Positions 1 through 6,347 of a stretch of DNA of 12,656 bases are shown piece after piece. Origin of the DNA: Nitrospirota bacterium (lineage in GTDB: Bacteria; Nitrospirota; 9FT-COMBO-42-15; HDB-SIOI813); the NCBI GenBank assembly GCA_023248365.1, contig JAHFER010000023.1:1-12656 (forward strand), given 5' to 3'. Both the position numbers and the translations under genes were made by a program. The notes below the pieces were generated by a model, which ran no database searches, was not told the DNA's origin, and worked only from the letters and a program-made list of their open reading frames with translations. Position 1 is the stretch's first letter; each line of letters begins with the position of its first letter.

Positions 1-258
1 TTATCCGAACCCCTAAAGAGAAGCGGAGTATTTCCATCAATGGTCATACAGATGATAACCGTCGGGGAGAGGAGCGGAGAGCTTGAAGGAATGTTATCAA
101 AGGTTGCTGAAACGTATGATGATGAGGTTGATACGACAGTGGCAGGACTAACATCATTAATTGAACCTTTGATGATCCTTTTCATGGGAGTAATCGTAAT
201 GTTCGTAGTGCTTTCAATACTTCTGCCAATATTTGAAATGAGCCAGGTGGTAAGATAA
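1..258 (+). CDS. gspF: T2SS inner-membrane platform protein GspF, C-terminal fragment
   Basis: This is the last 85 residues of GspF; the gene runs off the left edge and the frame is open from base 1. GspF is the polytopic inner-membrane platform protein that couples the GspE ATPase to pseudopilus assembly. The fragment shows the family's second-repeat signature, with M-x-x-VGERSGEL at about residues 18-27 followed by a helix ending AETYDDEV. A strongly hydrophobic last membrane segment follows (about 56-76, LMILFMGVIVMFVVLSILLP) and then the short tail FEMSQVVR. Stop is TAA at 256-258, 17 bp before gspG. PilC of type IV pili is a homologue, but the downstream GspG to GspK set makes T2SS the right assignment. 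Confidence 0.95.
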   Translation, partial: LSEPLKRSGVFPSMVIQMITVGERSGELEGMLSKVAETYDDEVDTTVAGLTSLIEPLMILFMGVIVMFVVLSILLPIFEMSQVVR

Positions 259-275
259 AGAATCAAGGGGGAAAT

Positions 276-713
276 ATGAAACGAATGATGAAGAACGAGA
301 GCGGCTTTACTCTCATAGAAATCATGGTGGTACTGATTATTATAGGACTGCTGGCAGGTATTGTTGTTCCGAGGCTTATGGGAAGGACTGAAGAGGCAAA
401 GCATACAAAGGCCATGGTACAGATAAAAAATCTTCAATCAGCCCTTGACCTTTTCAAGCTCGATAACGGATATTATCCAACCACAGACCAGGGGCTGCAG
501 GCTCTGACAGAAAAACCCGCCATCGGAGAAATACCAAAAAAATGGAAAGAAGGCGGCTATATGGACAAAGTTCCCAAGGATTCATGGGGAAATAATTACG
601 TCTATATAAGTCCAGGGGTTCACGGAGATTATGATCTTTACTCCTACGGAGCAGATGGAGAAGAAGGCGGCGAAGGGAAGAATGCCGATATCCAAAGCTG
701 GAACCTGGAATAG
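276..713 (+). CDS. gspG: T2SS major pseudopilin GspG
   Basis: The 145-residue major pseudopilin forms the shaft of the periplasmic pseudopilus that drives secretion through the outer-membrane secretin. The class III (prepilin) leader is MKRMMKNESG; cleavage by the prepilin peptidase is expected between G10 and F11. The mature protein begins FTLIE with Glu at +5 (E15), then a hydrophobic helix to about residue 33. The C-terminal part (DLYSYGADGEEGGEGKNADI, about 119-140) matches the calcium-binding loop of GspG, which type IV pilins lack. A run AAGGGGG at 265-271 supports ATG 276; the in-frame ATGs at 285 and 288 are too far from it. The 3' end overlaps gspH by 32 bp. Length is typical. Confidence 0.97.
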   Translation: MKRMMKNESGFTLIEIMVVLIIIGLLAGIVVPRLMGRTEEAKHTKAMVQIKNLQSALDLFKLDNGYYPTTDQGLQALTEKPAIGEIPKKWKEGGYMDKVPKDSWGNNYVYISPGVHGDYDLYSYGADGEEGGEGKNADIQSWNLE

Positions 714-1200
714 CGGATACACCCTCATAGAGTTATCCATAATCATGATCCTCATAGGGATAGTGCTGCTTTTTGCTATTCCAAAATTAGGCGGCTTAGA
801 GGATACAAAATTACGGAGTTCCTCCAGGGAATTAGCAGGTACTATCCAGTCTCTGTTTGATGAATCTGTATTGAAAAAGGTTGCCTACCAGCTTGTGTTC
901 GACATTACAGAAAGAAAATATTTAATTATTGAGAAAAATCAGGATAAGGAAGCTTCTGAGGTAATTGATGTAACAAACAGGTATAAAAGACTTCCTGAAA
1001 AGATATTTATCAAAGACATAGAAACTGAAACCACCCAAAAGGCCACAGAGGGCCGGGTCACTATAGAATTTTATCCTGATGGTTTCATGGACAAATGCAT
1101 CATACATATATCAAATGGTAAAAACGATTATACCCTTGTTACCACTCCGCTTACAGGCAAAGTCAAGATACTCGAAGGATATGTTGAAGTTTATGAGTAA
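682..1200 (+). CDS. gspH: T2SS minor pseudopilin GspH
   Basis: A 172-residue minor pseudopilin, thought to sit near the pseudopilus tip with GspI, GspJ and GspK. The leader is MPISKAGTWNSG with cleavage before Y13; the mature start YTLIE has Glu at +5 (E17) and a hydrophobic helix IIMILIGIVLLFAIP. The rest is a poorly conserved beta-rich domain, as usual for GspH. I chose ATG 682 because GAAGG at 672-676 is well placed and it gives a 12-residue leader. Earlier in-frame ATGs at 631 and 655 lie inside gspG and give long leaders. The resulting 32-bp overlap with gspG suggests translational coupling. The end overlaps gspI by 8 bp. Identity rests on the prepilin motif plus the position between gspG and gspI. 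Confidence 0.9.
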   Translation: MPISKAGTWNSGYTLIELSIIMILIGIVLLFAIPKLGGLEDTKLRSSSRELAGTIQSLFDESVLKKVAYQLVFDITERKYLIIEKNQDKEASEVIDVTNRYKRLPEKIFIKDIETETTQKATEGRVTIEFYPDGFMDKCIIHISNGKNDYTLVTTPLTGKVKILEGYVEVYE

Positions 1201-1561
1201 TAAAAACAGCGGCTTCACACTCCTTGAAGTAATGATTTCACTCCTTATTATTGCAACCTCATTTGTTGTACTACTCCATTCGAGGAATCAGAGTATAATT
1301 GCTGCGGATTATGCAAGGAGTGTGACTATAGCCACACTCCTTGCGTCTGAAAAGATGGGTGAAATGGAACAGGGGGGAATAAGCAGCGGTGGTGATGACT
1401 CAGGGGGGTTTGAAGATTATCCTGGATACTCCTGGCACAGCACTGTGTCTGACACAGCCTATGAGCACATGAAAGAGGTCAGGGTAGAAATCTCGTTTGG
1501 AGACGGGAGAGGCAAAAGGAGTGTTGACCTGGTCAATTATGTCAGGGAGAAGGAACAATAG
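1193..1561 (+). CDS. gspI: T2SS minor pseudopilin GspI
   Basis: A 122-residue minor pseudopilin, in the family's usual size range. The leader MSNKNSG is cut before F8; FTLLEVMISLLIIATSFVVL follows, with Glu at +5 (E12). The helix continues into ARSVTIATLLASEKMGEME, which resembles the GspI signature. GspI is known to nucleate the GspI-J-K tip complex. ATG 1193 overlaps the gspH stop (ATGAGTAA). ATG 1181 (leader of 11 residues) is possible, but GAAGGA at 1174-1179 lies only 1 nt from it and 13 nt from 1193. The stop TAG shares its G with the GTG start of gspJ. A perfect 12-bp inverted repeat lies within the coding sequence at 1313-1344. Confidence 0.93.
   Translation: MSNKNSGFTLLEVMISLLIIATSFVVLLHSRNQSIIAADYARSVTIATLLASEKMGEMEQGGISSGGDDSGGFEDYPGYSWHSTVSDTAYEHMKEVRVEISFGDGRGKRSVDLVNYVREKEQ
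1311..1346 (+). repeat. Intragenic inverted repeat (hairpin) in gspI
   Basis: GCAAGGAGTGTG (1313-1324) is exactly reverse-complementary to CACACTCCTTGC (1333-1344), with an 8-nt loop. A U-G pair (1312/1345) and an A-U pair (1311/1346) extend the stem. It encodes the conserved stretch around ARSVTIATLLA, so the protein constrains the bases. A weaker palindrome, CTGTGTC-T-GACACAG, lies downstream at 1443-1457. No T-run follows, so it is not an intrinsic terminator. Confidence 0.7.
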
Positions 1562-2223
1562 TGAGGGACATGGCTGTACGGACACGGAAAACGGACACGG
1601 AAAACGGTTTCACCCTTATGGAGGTTCTGATAGCCATTGCTATCCTCGCCATAGTCCTTTCAACAGTCTATGAAAGTTTCGTCATGACCCGTAAGGCAAT
1701 CGGAAAGACTGAGGCATCTATCGAGGAATTGAGAGGTGTCCGAGCCGCCTACTCCAGAATGATGCAGGATGTCAGCATGGCCTTTTTAGTTAAGGATAAT
1801 GACAGGACATTTTTTAAAGGGACAGATGAATCTTCAGAGGGCTACCCCAATGACAGTATTGATTTTACTGCATACTCTAACAGGATACGCAACAAAGATG
1901 CAAAAGAATCTGATCAGGCAGAGGTCGGATATTACATGAAAAGGGGAAATGAAGGCGGATCTGTTTTGATGAAGAGGATAAAAAGGCGTATCGATGAAAA
2001 TCCCGGATATGGCGGGGACTCATTTGAAATCACAGAGGACATAGTCGGGCTTAATTTCCGTTATCTCGACAATGACGCATGGGTGGACAGTTGGGATTCA
2101 ACCGTAAATAAAAACATACCCCAGGCAGTAGAGATAACTATTATAGTAAAGGACAGCAGCGGCACAGAGAGGACTTTTAAGAGCATTGCTGAAATTCCGC
2201 TTGGAAAAAAGTCAGGGGGATAG
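1561..2223 (+). CDS. gspJ: T2SS minor pseudopilin GspJ
   Basis: A 220-residue minor pseudopilin, a member of the tip complex with GspI and GspK. The leader runs to G16 and cleavage is expected before F17; the mature start FTLMEVLIAIAILAIVLSTV has Glu at +5 (E21). The larger C-terminal domain contains NDSIDFTAYSNR, EVGYYMKRG, the segment near GLNFRYLDNDAWVDSWDS, and PQAVEITIIV, all in the expected order for GspJ. The start is GTG 1561, overlapping the gspI stop by one base. AAGGA at 1550-1554 is ideally spaced (6 nt) for it. ATG 1570 is an alternative but has only GAGGG 2 nt away. The leader peptide is longer than in its neighbours and part of it is encoded by a 13-bp tandem repeat. Confidence 0.95.
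   Translation: MRDMAVRTRKTDTENGFTLMEVLIAIAILAIVLSTVYESFVMTRKAIGKTEASIEELRGVRAAYSRMMQDVSMAFLVKDNDRTFFKGTDESSEGYPNDSIDFTAYSNRIRNKDAKESDQAEVGYYMKRGNEGGSVLMKRIKRRIDENPGYGGDSFEITEDIVGLNFRYLDNDAWVDSWDSTVNKNIPQAVEITIIVKDSSGTERTFKSIAEIPLGKKSGG
1578..1607 (+). repeat. 13-bp tandem repeat in the gspJ leader
   Basis: The unit ACGGACACGGAAA occurs exactly twice (1578-1590, 1591-1603), followed by a partial third copy ACGG (1604-1607). It encodes residues 7-16 (RTRKTDTENG), immediately before the prepilin cleavage site. The 9-mer ACGGACACG inside the unit also occurs on the - strand in the repeat array between gspM and gspN (8670-8678). Confidence 0.85.
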
Positions 2224-2255
2224 AAAAAACCAAAGAATGAAACAGGTATGTTAAT

Positions 2256-3209
2256 ATGAATAACAATAAAGGCATAGCATTAGTAATAACACTGCTTGTA
2301 CTGACCCTGTTGCTGACTATAATCCTTGAGTTTAGTATGGACATGCGCGTTGAGGCAAGGTCTGCGGCCAATTTCAGGGATGAGATGCAGGCATACTATC
2401 TTGCTAAATCAGGGATAACATTTGCAATTGCAGTACTTGAAGAAGACAGCGTGGAAGACAGTAAGAAAGATACAAAATACGACGCTTTGAATGAATTTTG
2501 GGCTCAGAAGGTGCCGCCGGTACCTGTAGGAGATGGAACTGTTACTGTGGAAATCACCGATGAAGACAGCAAGATTGATATAAACAAATTTGATCAAAAG
2601 GCAAAAAATTTAGGGGGCATCCTGGCAAAAGACAGACGCTCACTTATGTCACGACTCCTAAAACAATTTGATGTTAAAGAAGGTTTATCAGATGAAATAC
2701 CCGATGCAATCGCTGACTTTATTGATGAAGACAGTGATGAGTTACCTAACGGTACTGAAAGCAATTATTATGAAGGACTGGAAGAACACTACTCAGCAAA
2801 AAACAAGCCCCTTGATTCATTGCAGGAATTACGTATGATAAAAGGGATAGATGGTGATTTATTCAGCAAACTGAATAAATTCCTTACTGTTAACTCTGAT
2901 GGTTTGATAAATATAAATACTGCAAGTAAAGAGGTGCTGTTGTCCCTTTCTGAAGACCTCACAGGGGAAGTGGTTGATGAAATAATTGCTTACAGGGGAG
3001 AGAATCCTTTTCAGAAAAAATTAGACGTAAAAAATAATATTTCTTTAGCTGATAACGTCTTTAACGATTTACAAAAATTTATAGATGTCAAAAGCAACTT
3101 CTTTTCTATAACATCTACAGGAGATGTCAACAACAGCAGGAAGACGATAACGGCTATTGTTCAAAGACAGAATAACAAAGGGACTATTTTATACTGGCGG
3201 ATAGAATAA
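2256..3209 (+). CDS. gspK: T2SS minor pseudopilin GspK
   Basis: A 317-residue GspK, the large minor pseudopilin that caps the pseudopilus. The leader MNNNKG is followed by IALVITLLVLTLLLTIILEF. Position +5 is a hydrophobic residue rather than Glu, which is the GspK hallmark. Next come QAYYLAKSGI (about 45-54), the beta-strand pattern TVTVEITDEDSKIDIN (about 95-110), the alpha-helical insertion around PDAIADFIDEDSDE, and the helix-hairpin segment GLININTASKEVLLSL. The end ILYWRIE matches the usual last strand. Only a weak AGG (2244-2246) precedes ATG 2256; an ATG at 2248 stops after three codons. It lies 32 bp after gspJ and is followed directly by a palindrome. Confidence 0.95.
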   Translation: MNNNKGIALVITLLVLTLLLTIILEFSMDMRVEARSAANFRDEMQAYYLAKSGITFAIAVLEEDSVEDSKKDTKYDALNEFWAQKVPPVPVGDGTVTVEITDEDSKIDINKFDQKAKNLGGILAKDRRSLMSRLLKQFDVKEGLSDEIPDAIADFIDEDSDELPNGTESNYYEGLEEHYSAKNKPLDSLQELRMIKGIDGDLFSKLNKFLTVNSDGLININTASKEVLLSLSEDLTGEVVDEIIAYRGENPFQKKLDVKNNISLADNVFNDLQKFIDVKSNFFSITSTGDVNNSRKTITAIVQRQNNKGTILYWRIE

Positions 3210-3212
3210 GTA

Positions 3213-3235
3213 GGGGAGGGGCTTGTCCCCTCCCG
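3213..3235. repeat. GC-rich palindrome just after gspK
   Basis: GGGAGGGG (3214-3221), loop CTTGT, CCCCTCCC (3227-3234) forms a perfect 8-bp stem beginning 5 nt after the gspK stop. No T-run follows, so an intrinsic terminator is unlikely. It resembles the dispersed palindromes of the GTAGGGG...CCCC type seen in many bacterial genomes. The same arm sequences recur in opposite order after gspN (9607-9627). Confidence 0.75.
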
Positions 3236-3241
3236 CAGTCA

Positions 3242-3297
3242 AAAGTCAGAGGCCAGAAGCAGGAAGTAAGAAGTAAGAAGTAAGAAATAAGAATAAG
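3242..3297 (+). repeat. Heptanucleotide array upstream of the 216-residue gene
   Basis: Eight successive 7-nt units in strict phase fill the gap. The first three are degenerate (AAAGTCA, GAGGCCA, GAAGCAG). Then GAAGTAA occurs three times exactly (3263-3283), followed by GAAATAA and GAATAAG. Read one step over, the unit is TAAGAAG. Its last bases merge with the ribosome binding site of the next gene. Confidence 0.9.
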
Positions 3298-3300
3298 GGA
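3287..3300 (+). promoter_or_regulatory. Repeat-derived leader and ribosome binding site for the 3307 gene
   Basis: ATAAGAATAAGGGA ends 6 nt before ATG 3307 and contains the Shine-Dalgarno-like AAGGGA (3295-3300). The first 11 bases are identical to the leader just upstream of rtcB on the other strand (11144 down to 11134), where the sequence also runs into a G-rich ribosome binding site. Confidence 0.6.
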
Positions 3301-3306
3301 TTTAAG

Positions 3307-3957
3307 ATGAAACGAATCAATAAGACAGGTATAATTGCAATAATATTACTATCACTAACCTTTTTTTCAATGGAGTGCCTTGCTATCAGGAAGCCTGCAG
3401 ACATTATAGAAAGATTATACGGGCACGTCAGCGATGAGAACGGATATCCAATAAGTAATTTGGATGTCAGCACGTTTGACGGCTTTACGTTTCGTAATGC
3501 CAAAACCGATAATATGGGTCAATATAACATCTCTGAACTCCCCGTATCAAAAAACAATTATCTGGTTATCTTTTTTACAAAAGAAGGGTTTATTCCAAAG
3601 GCCGACAATATAGTTGTGAAGGAGCAAAAAAATATTGAACATTCTTCTGTGATGAAAATAAATAGTATGGAACATGCCGGCTTTATTATTGGAACTGTAT
3701 ATCAACCAATAAGAGGGGGTAAGCTTCAATTCAACAACGGGATAAAGGCCTTCAGTAAGAGTATAGAAGTCCTGTTAGAAAACAATGGAAATGTAATAAC
3801 AAAAGAGACTGACATGAATGGCCATTTTTTATTTGAAGCGCCGCCTGGCAAATACACACTCAGCAAAGGAGGAAGCAAGGAAAAACTTGAGATTGATTTA
3901 TCAGCAGGAAAGACTGTTATAAAGAATCTCAGGTCTGGTTTTGTCCTGATTGACTGA
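3307..3957 (+). CDS. Exported protein with two carboxypeptidase-regulatory-like domains
   Basis: A 216-residue protein of unassigned function. It starts with a Sec-type signal peptide (basic MKRINK, hydrophobic core about 8-20, likely cleavage after CLA at 24-26). Two beta-sandwich repeats of the carboxypeptidase-regulatory/transthyretin-like type follow. The first is about 38-104 (LYGHVSDENGYPISNLDV, then the turn TDNMGQYNISELP). The second is about 127-205 (IIGTVYQP, then TDMNGHFLFEAPPGKYTL). The T-D-x-x-G-x-[YF] turn of such domains is present in both. There is no catalytic motif, so an adhesive, scaffold or substrate-presenting role is plausible. AAGGGA supports the ATG. The stop overlaps the next gene's ATG by one base (TGATG), which ties the two products together. 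Its place inside the T2SS operon suggests a secreted cargo or accessory; that is inference. Confidence 0.8.
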   Translation: MKRINKTGIIAIILLSLTFFSMECLAIRKPADIIERLYGHVSDENGYPISNLDVSTFDGFTFRNAKTDNMGQYNISELPVSKNNYLVIFFTKEGFIPKADNIVVKEQKNIEHSSVMKINSMEHAGFIIGTVYQPIRGGKLQFNNGIKAFSKSIEVLLENNGNVITKETDMNGHFLFEAPPGKYTLSKGGSKEKLEIDLSAGKTVIKNLRSGFVLID

Positions 3958-6344
3958 TGAAAAATAAAATAACAATTTATTTAAGTTTGATTGTAACACT
4001 TACAACTTGTTTATTGTTATCGCCTGCCCTCACTATGGCAAGAGACTTCACAAGCATCGAACTGATAGACAGGGTATACAGGAATGGCGGGATAAGCTAT
4101 AGCGATGCACTGAATTATAAGGTCTCAGCGGTATTAAACCCAAACAACCTGCCACTGGGTTTTAAATCAAAAATCCCGCTAAAATCCGGTACTCCGATTA
4201 TAATGGAGGCACGCTTAAACAAACATCTACTCTCCACTGAAAATGCAAGACTTCTGGCAAGAGGAAGGAATGATACGATTACTGCACTCTATAGAAATGA
4301 GAGAGAACATACAGGAGTCTTGAGCAGAGAGCTTACGGATTCTGATGGAACAACACCTCTGTACAGAAGCGGGGTAATTGTTCAAAGTATTATAAGCCCG
4401 GCAAAACATTTCAGGATTCATTATACAACAGATAACACAAACTGTGACCCGAATACTCTTGGAAGCTGTGATGCAGTTCCAACTATTGATACCAATAACA
4501 ATAATATTCCTGACTATGTGGAAAAGTTTGCTGATATTCTGGATAATGTATGGAAAAAAGAGATAGACGAATTGGGCTACGATGCACCGCCTTCAGACGG
4601 AACAGAAGGCGGCGACTGCCTGTTAGATGTCTATCTCGCGGATTTAGATGCATACGGATACACACAGGTTGATACAGGGAAGCCGGCATCAACAGTCTAC
4701 ATGATTTTTGAAAATGACTTTGCTGGTTTTCCATCTTCACAGGAAGATTCTATGAAGGTAACCGCTGCCCATGAGTTCTTCCATACCATTCAATTTCAGA
4801 TAGCAGATGATCCCGCTCCACTGGGCTGTTACGATTGTCAGGGCTGGTGGATGGAGGCATCTGCCACATGGATGGAGGATCAAATATATCCTGATGCTAA
4901 TGATTATGTGAACTATTTAGACCAATGGTTCCAGCATCAGGAGTTACCACTTTATACATACGGGTCTGGGATATTTCAATATGGCACCTCAGTCTGGATA
5001 AAACATATGACAGAGAAGTACGGCTCTAAATTCGTGTATGATGTCTGGAATGATATTAAAAATAATAAAGGAGACACTCCAATACCAGCAATAGAAAATG
5101 TGCTGGTAAAAAATAATTCCTCTCTTGCGGAAGAGCTAAAAGAATTAAGGGTAGCCAATTTAACATACACATACGATGACGGACAGATTTACAAAGACTG
5201 GAGCGTGGATAATCCGGTTGCAGTACTTTTTGATCCGGTTAATTCCATTTACCCCAACTGTGACATCTCTCAGAATTTATTTGATAATTTCTCGGCTTCT
5301 AAAAATATTAATTGTTCCTTAGATACTTTAACCGCAAAATATTTTGCCTTTACCCCGCCTGCTTCCGGGTCAGGAACCCTTAATATCGCCTTTGACGGAG
5401 ACAGTAATATCAGCATAATGGTAGTAGGATTCCTCTCATCAGATACAGCATATGATGTAACTGAATTATTAACAGACCCCGGAAATCATACCGGCTCTAT
5501 TGCAATAAATGGATTCAGCAGCGGAGGACCATACAAAAAGGTTGTTATTGTCTTGTTAAACTACGCTATTGCTCCCGGCGCACAGAAGACCTTTCACATC
5601 AACGTTTCTAATACCTCTTCTTCATCTGCTACCCTATCTTCTTTAGAAATAAAACCTGCCTCAGCCTCTGTTGTTGCGGAAGATCTCGGATATGGTAAAC
5701 ATGGAAAACAGCAATACTATGTCATTATGAAGGACAACAGTAATCAGGTTCTGAAAAGCGGTACCGGTTGGTCAGTTATCGGAAATGCATCCATCAACAG
5801 TTACGGCGTTGCAACTTTGTCCAACGCAGTAACTGCTACGATAACAGCTTCTCTTGGCGGTCTCAATCCATCAGGTTCCATCACAGCCAGCAATCCTGTA
5901 ACTATGACACCGGGCGCTACAAGGGATTGTGATGCGAACAGTTTAACAAATACTACAACAGACAGCTCAACAAGAACCGGCGGTGATAAGAGGTGTTTTA
6001 TTGCAACTGCCGCATTTGGCTCACCTCTCCATCCTTACGTAAAGATCCTGCGGGAATTTCGTGATAAATACCTTTTAACAAATTCTGCCGGAAGTAATTT
6101 CGTCTCAATTTATTACTACTACAGTCCTTATATCGCAGGAACAATAGAAAAATATGCTATATTAAAAACCATAGTGAGAATTAGTCTGATTCCTGCTATA
6201 ATGTTCAGCGGCTTTATGGTAAAGACAACGATAGCTGAGAAGGTTGTTGTTGGTATTTTTATTTTTATTACAATAGTTATTTTGTCATTCCTGCTAAATC
6301 TGGATTCCCGTTTACACGGGAATGACAGAAGGAAACCCTTATAG
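3957..6344 (+). CDS. Exported HEXXH metalloprotease-like protein with CFI-box C-terminus
   Basis: A 795-residue protein resembling the MXAN_6640-type putative metalloproteases. It has a signal peptide (core about 7-25, likely cut after TMA at 28), a propeptide-like region, and a calcium-loop-like stretch DTNNNNIPDYVE (178-189). The zinc motif HEFFH (H272, E273, H276) is followed by the probable third ligand E300 in WWMEASATWME. Beta-rich segments follow (about 440-555), then a bacterial Ig-like domain (about 560-650), a Ser/Thr-rich linker, and the CFI-box CFIATAAFG from C680 with its LREFRDKYLL helix. Hydrophobic segments lie at about 726-750 and 763-781, with a short basic tail. No good ribosome binding site is visible; translation is probably coupled to the preceding gene (TGATG). 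The last residues (about 777-790) are encoded by a palindromic repeat. Substrate is unknown. Confidence 0.82.
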   Translation: MKNKITIYLSLIVTLTTCLLLSPALTMARDFTSIELIDRVYRNGGISYSDALNYKVSAVLNPNNLPLGFKSKIPLKSGTPIIMEARLNKHLLSTENARLLARGRNDTITALYRNEREHTGVLSRELTDSDGTTPLYRSGVIVQSIISPAKHFRIHYTTDNTNCDPNTLGSCDAVPTIDTNNNNIPDYVEKFADILDNVWKKEIDELGYDAPPSDGTEGGDCLLDVYLADLDAYGYTQVDTGKPASTVYMIFENDFAGFPSSQEDSMKVTAAHEFFHTIQFQIADDPAPLGCYDCQGWWMEASATWMEDQIYPDANDYVNYLDQWFQHQELPLYTYGSGIFQYGTSVWIKHMTEKYGSKFVYDVWNDIKNNKGDTPIPAIENVLVKNNSSLAEELKELRVANLTYTYDDGQIYKDWSVDNPVAVLFDPVNSIYPNCDISQNLFDNFSASKNINCSLDTLTAKYFAFTPPASGSGTLNIAFDGDSNISIMVVGFLSSDTAYDVTELLTDPGNHTGSIAINGFSSGGPYKKVVIVLLNYAIAPGAQKTFHINVSNTSSSSATLSSLEIKPASASVVAEDLGYGKHGKQQYYVIMKDNSNQVLKSGTGWSVIGNASINSYGVATLSNAVTATITASLGGLNPSGSITASNPVTMTPGATRDCDANSLTNTTTDSSTRTGGDKRCFIATAAFGSPLHPYVKILREFRDKYLLTNSAGSNFVSIYYYYSPYIAGTIEKYAILKTIVRISLIPAIMFSGFMVKTTIAEKVVVGIFIFITIVILSFLLNLDSRLHGNDRRKPL
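6284..6326. repeat. Palindromic dispersed repeat forming the 3' end of the metalloprotease gene
   Basis: A 43-bp element with inverted ends GTCATTCC / GGAATGAC. It contains an inner perfect 8-bp hairpin, ATTCCCGT (6304-6311), loop TTAC, ACGGGAAT (6316-6323). It belongs to the common GTCATTCCCGC...GGGAATGAC type of dispersed palindrome. It is read through in frame (LDSRLHGND), and the stop codon lies 16 nt beyond it. The Shine-Dalgarno-like AAGGA (6329-6333) nearest to gspL abuts it. Confidence 0.85.
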
Positions 6345-6347
6345 AGC

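Noticed and set aside
631..681. Earlier in-frame starts for gspH (631, 655)
   Set aside because: They lie deep in gspG and give leaders of 29 or 21 residues; GAAGG at 672-676 fits ATG 682 better.
276..3209. Type IV pilus instead of T2SS
   Set aside because: The GspG calcium loop, the GspK-type protein without Glu at +5, and the G-H-I-J-K order followed by L-M-N are specific to T2SS.
3213..3235. Intrinsic terminator after gspK
   Set aside because: A strong stem but no T-run; the operon clearly continues, and the element looks like a dispersed palindrome.
3242..3297. CRISPR array
   Set aside because: Units are 7 nt with no spacers; a tandem repeat, not repeat-spacer alternation. The same applies to the other heptad arrays.
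3307..3390. Possible lipoprotein signal (Cys24) in the 216-residue protein; likewise Cys18 in the metalloprotease
   Set aside because: SMEC and LTTC do not fit a lipobox (small residue needed at -1); an ordinary signal peptidase I site follows in each.
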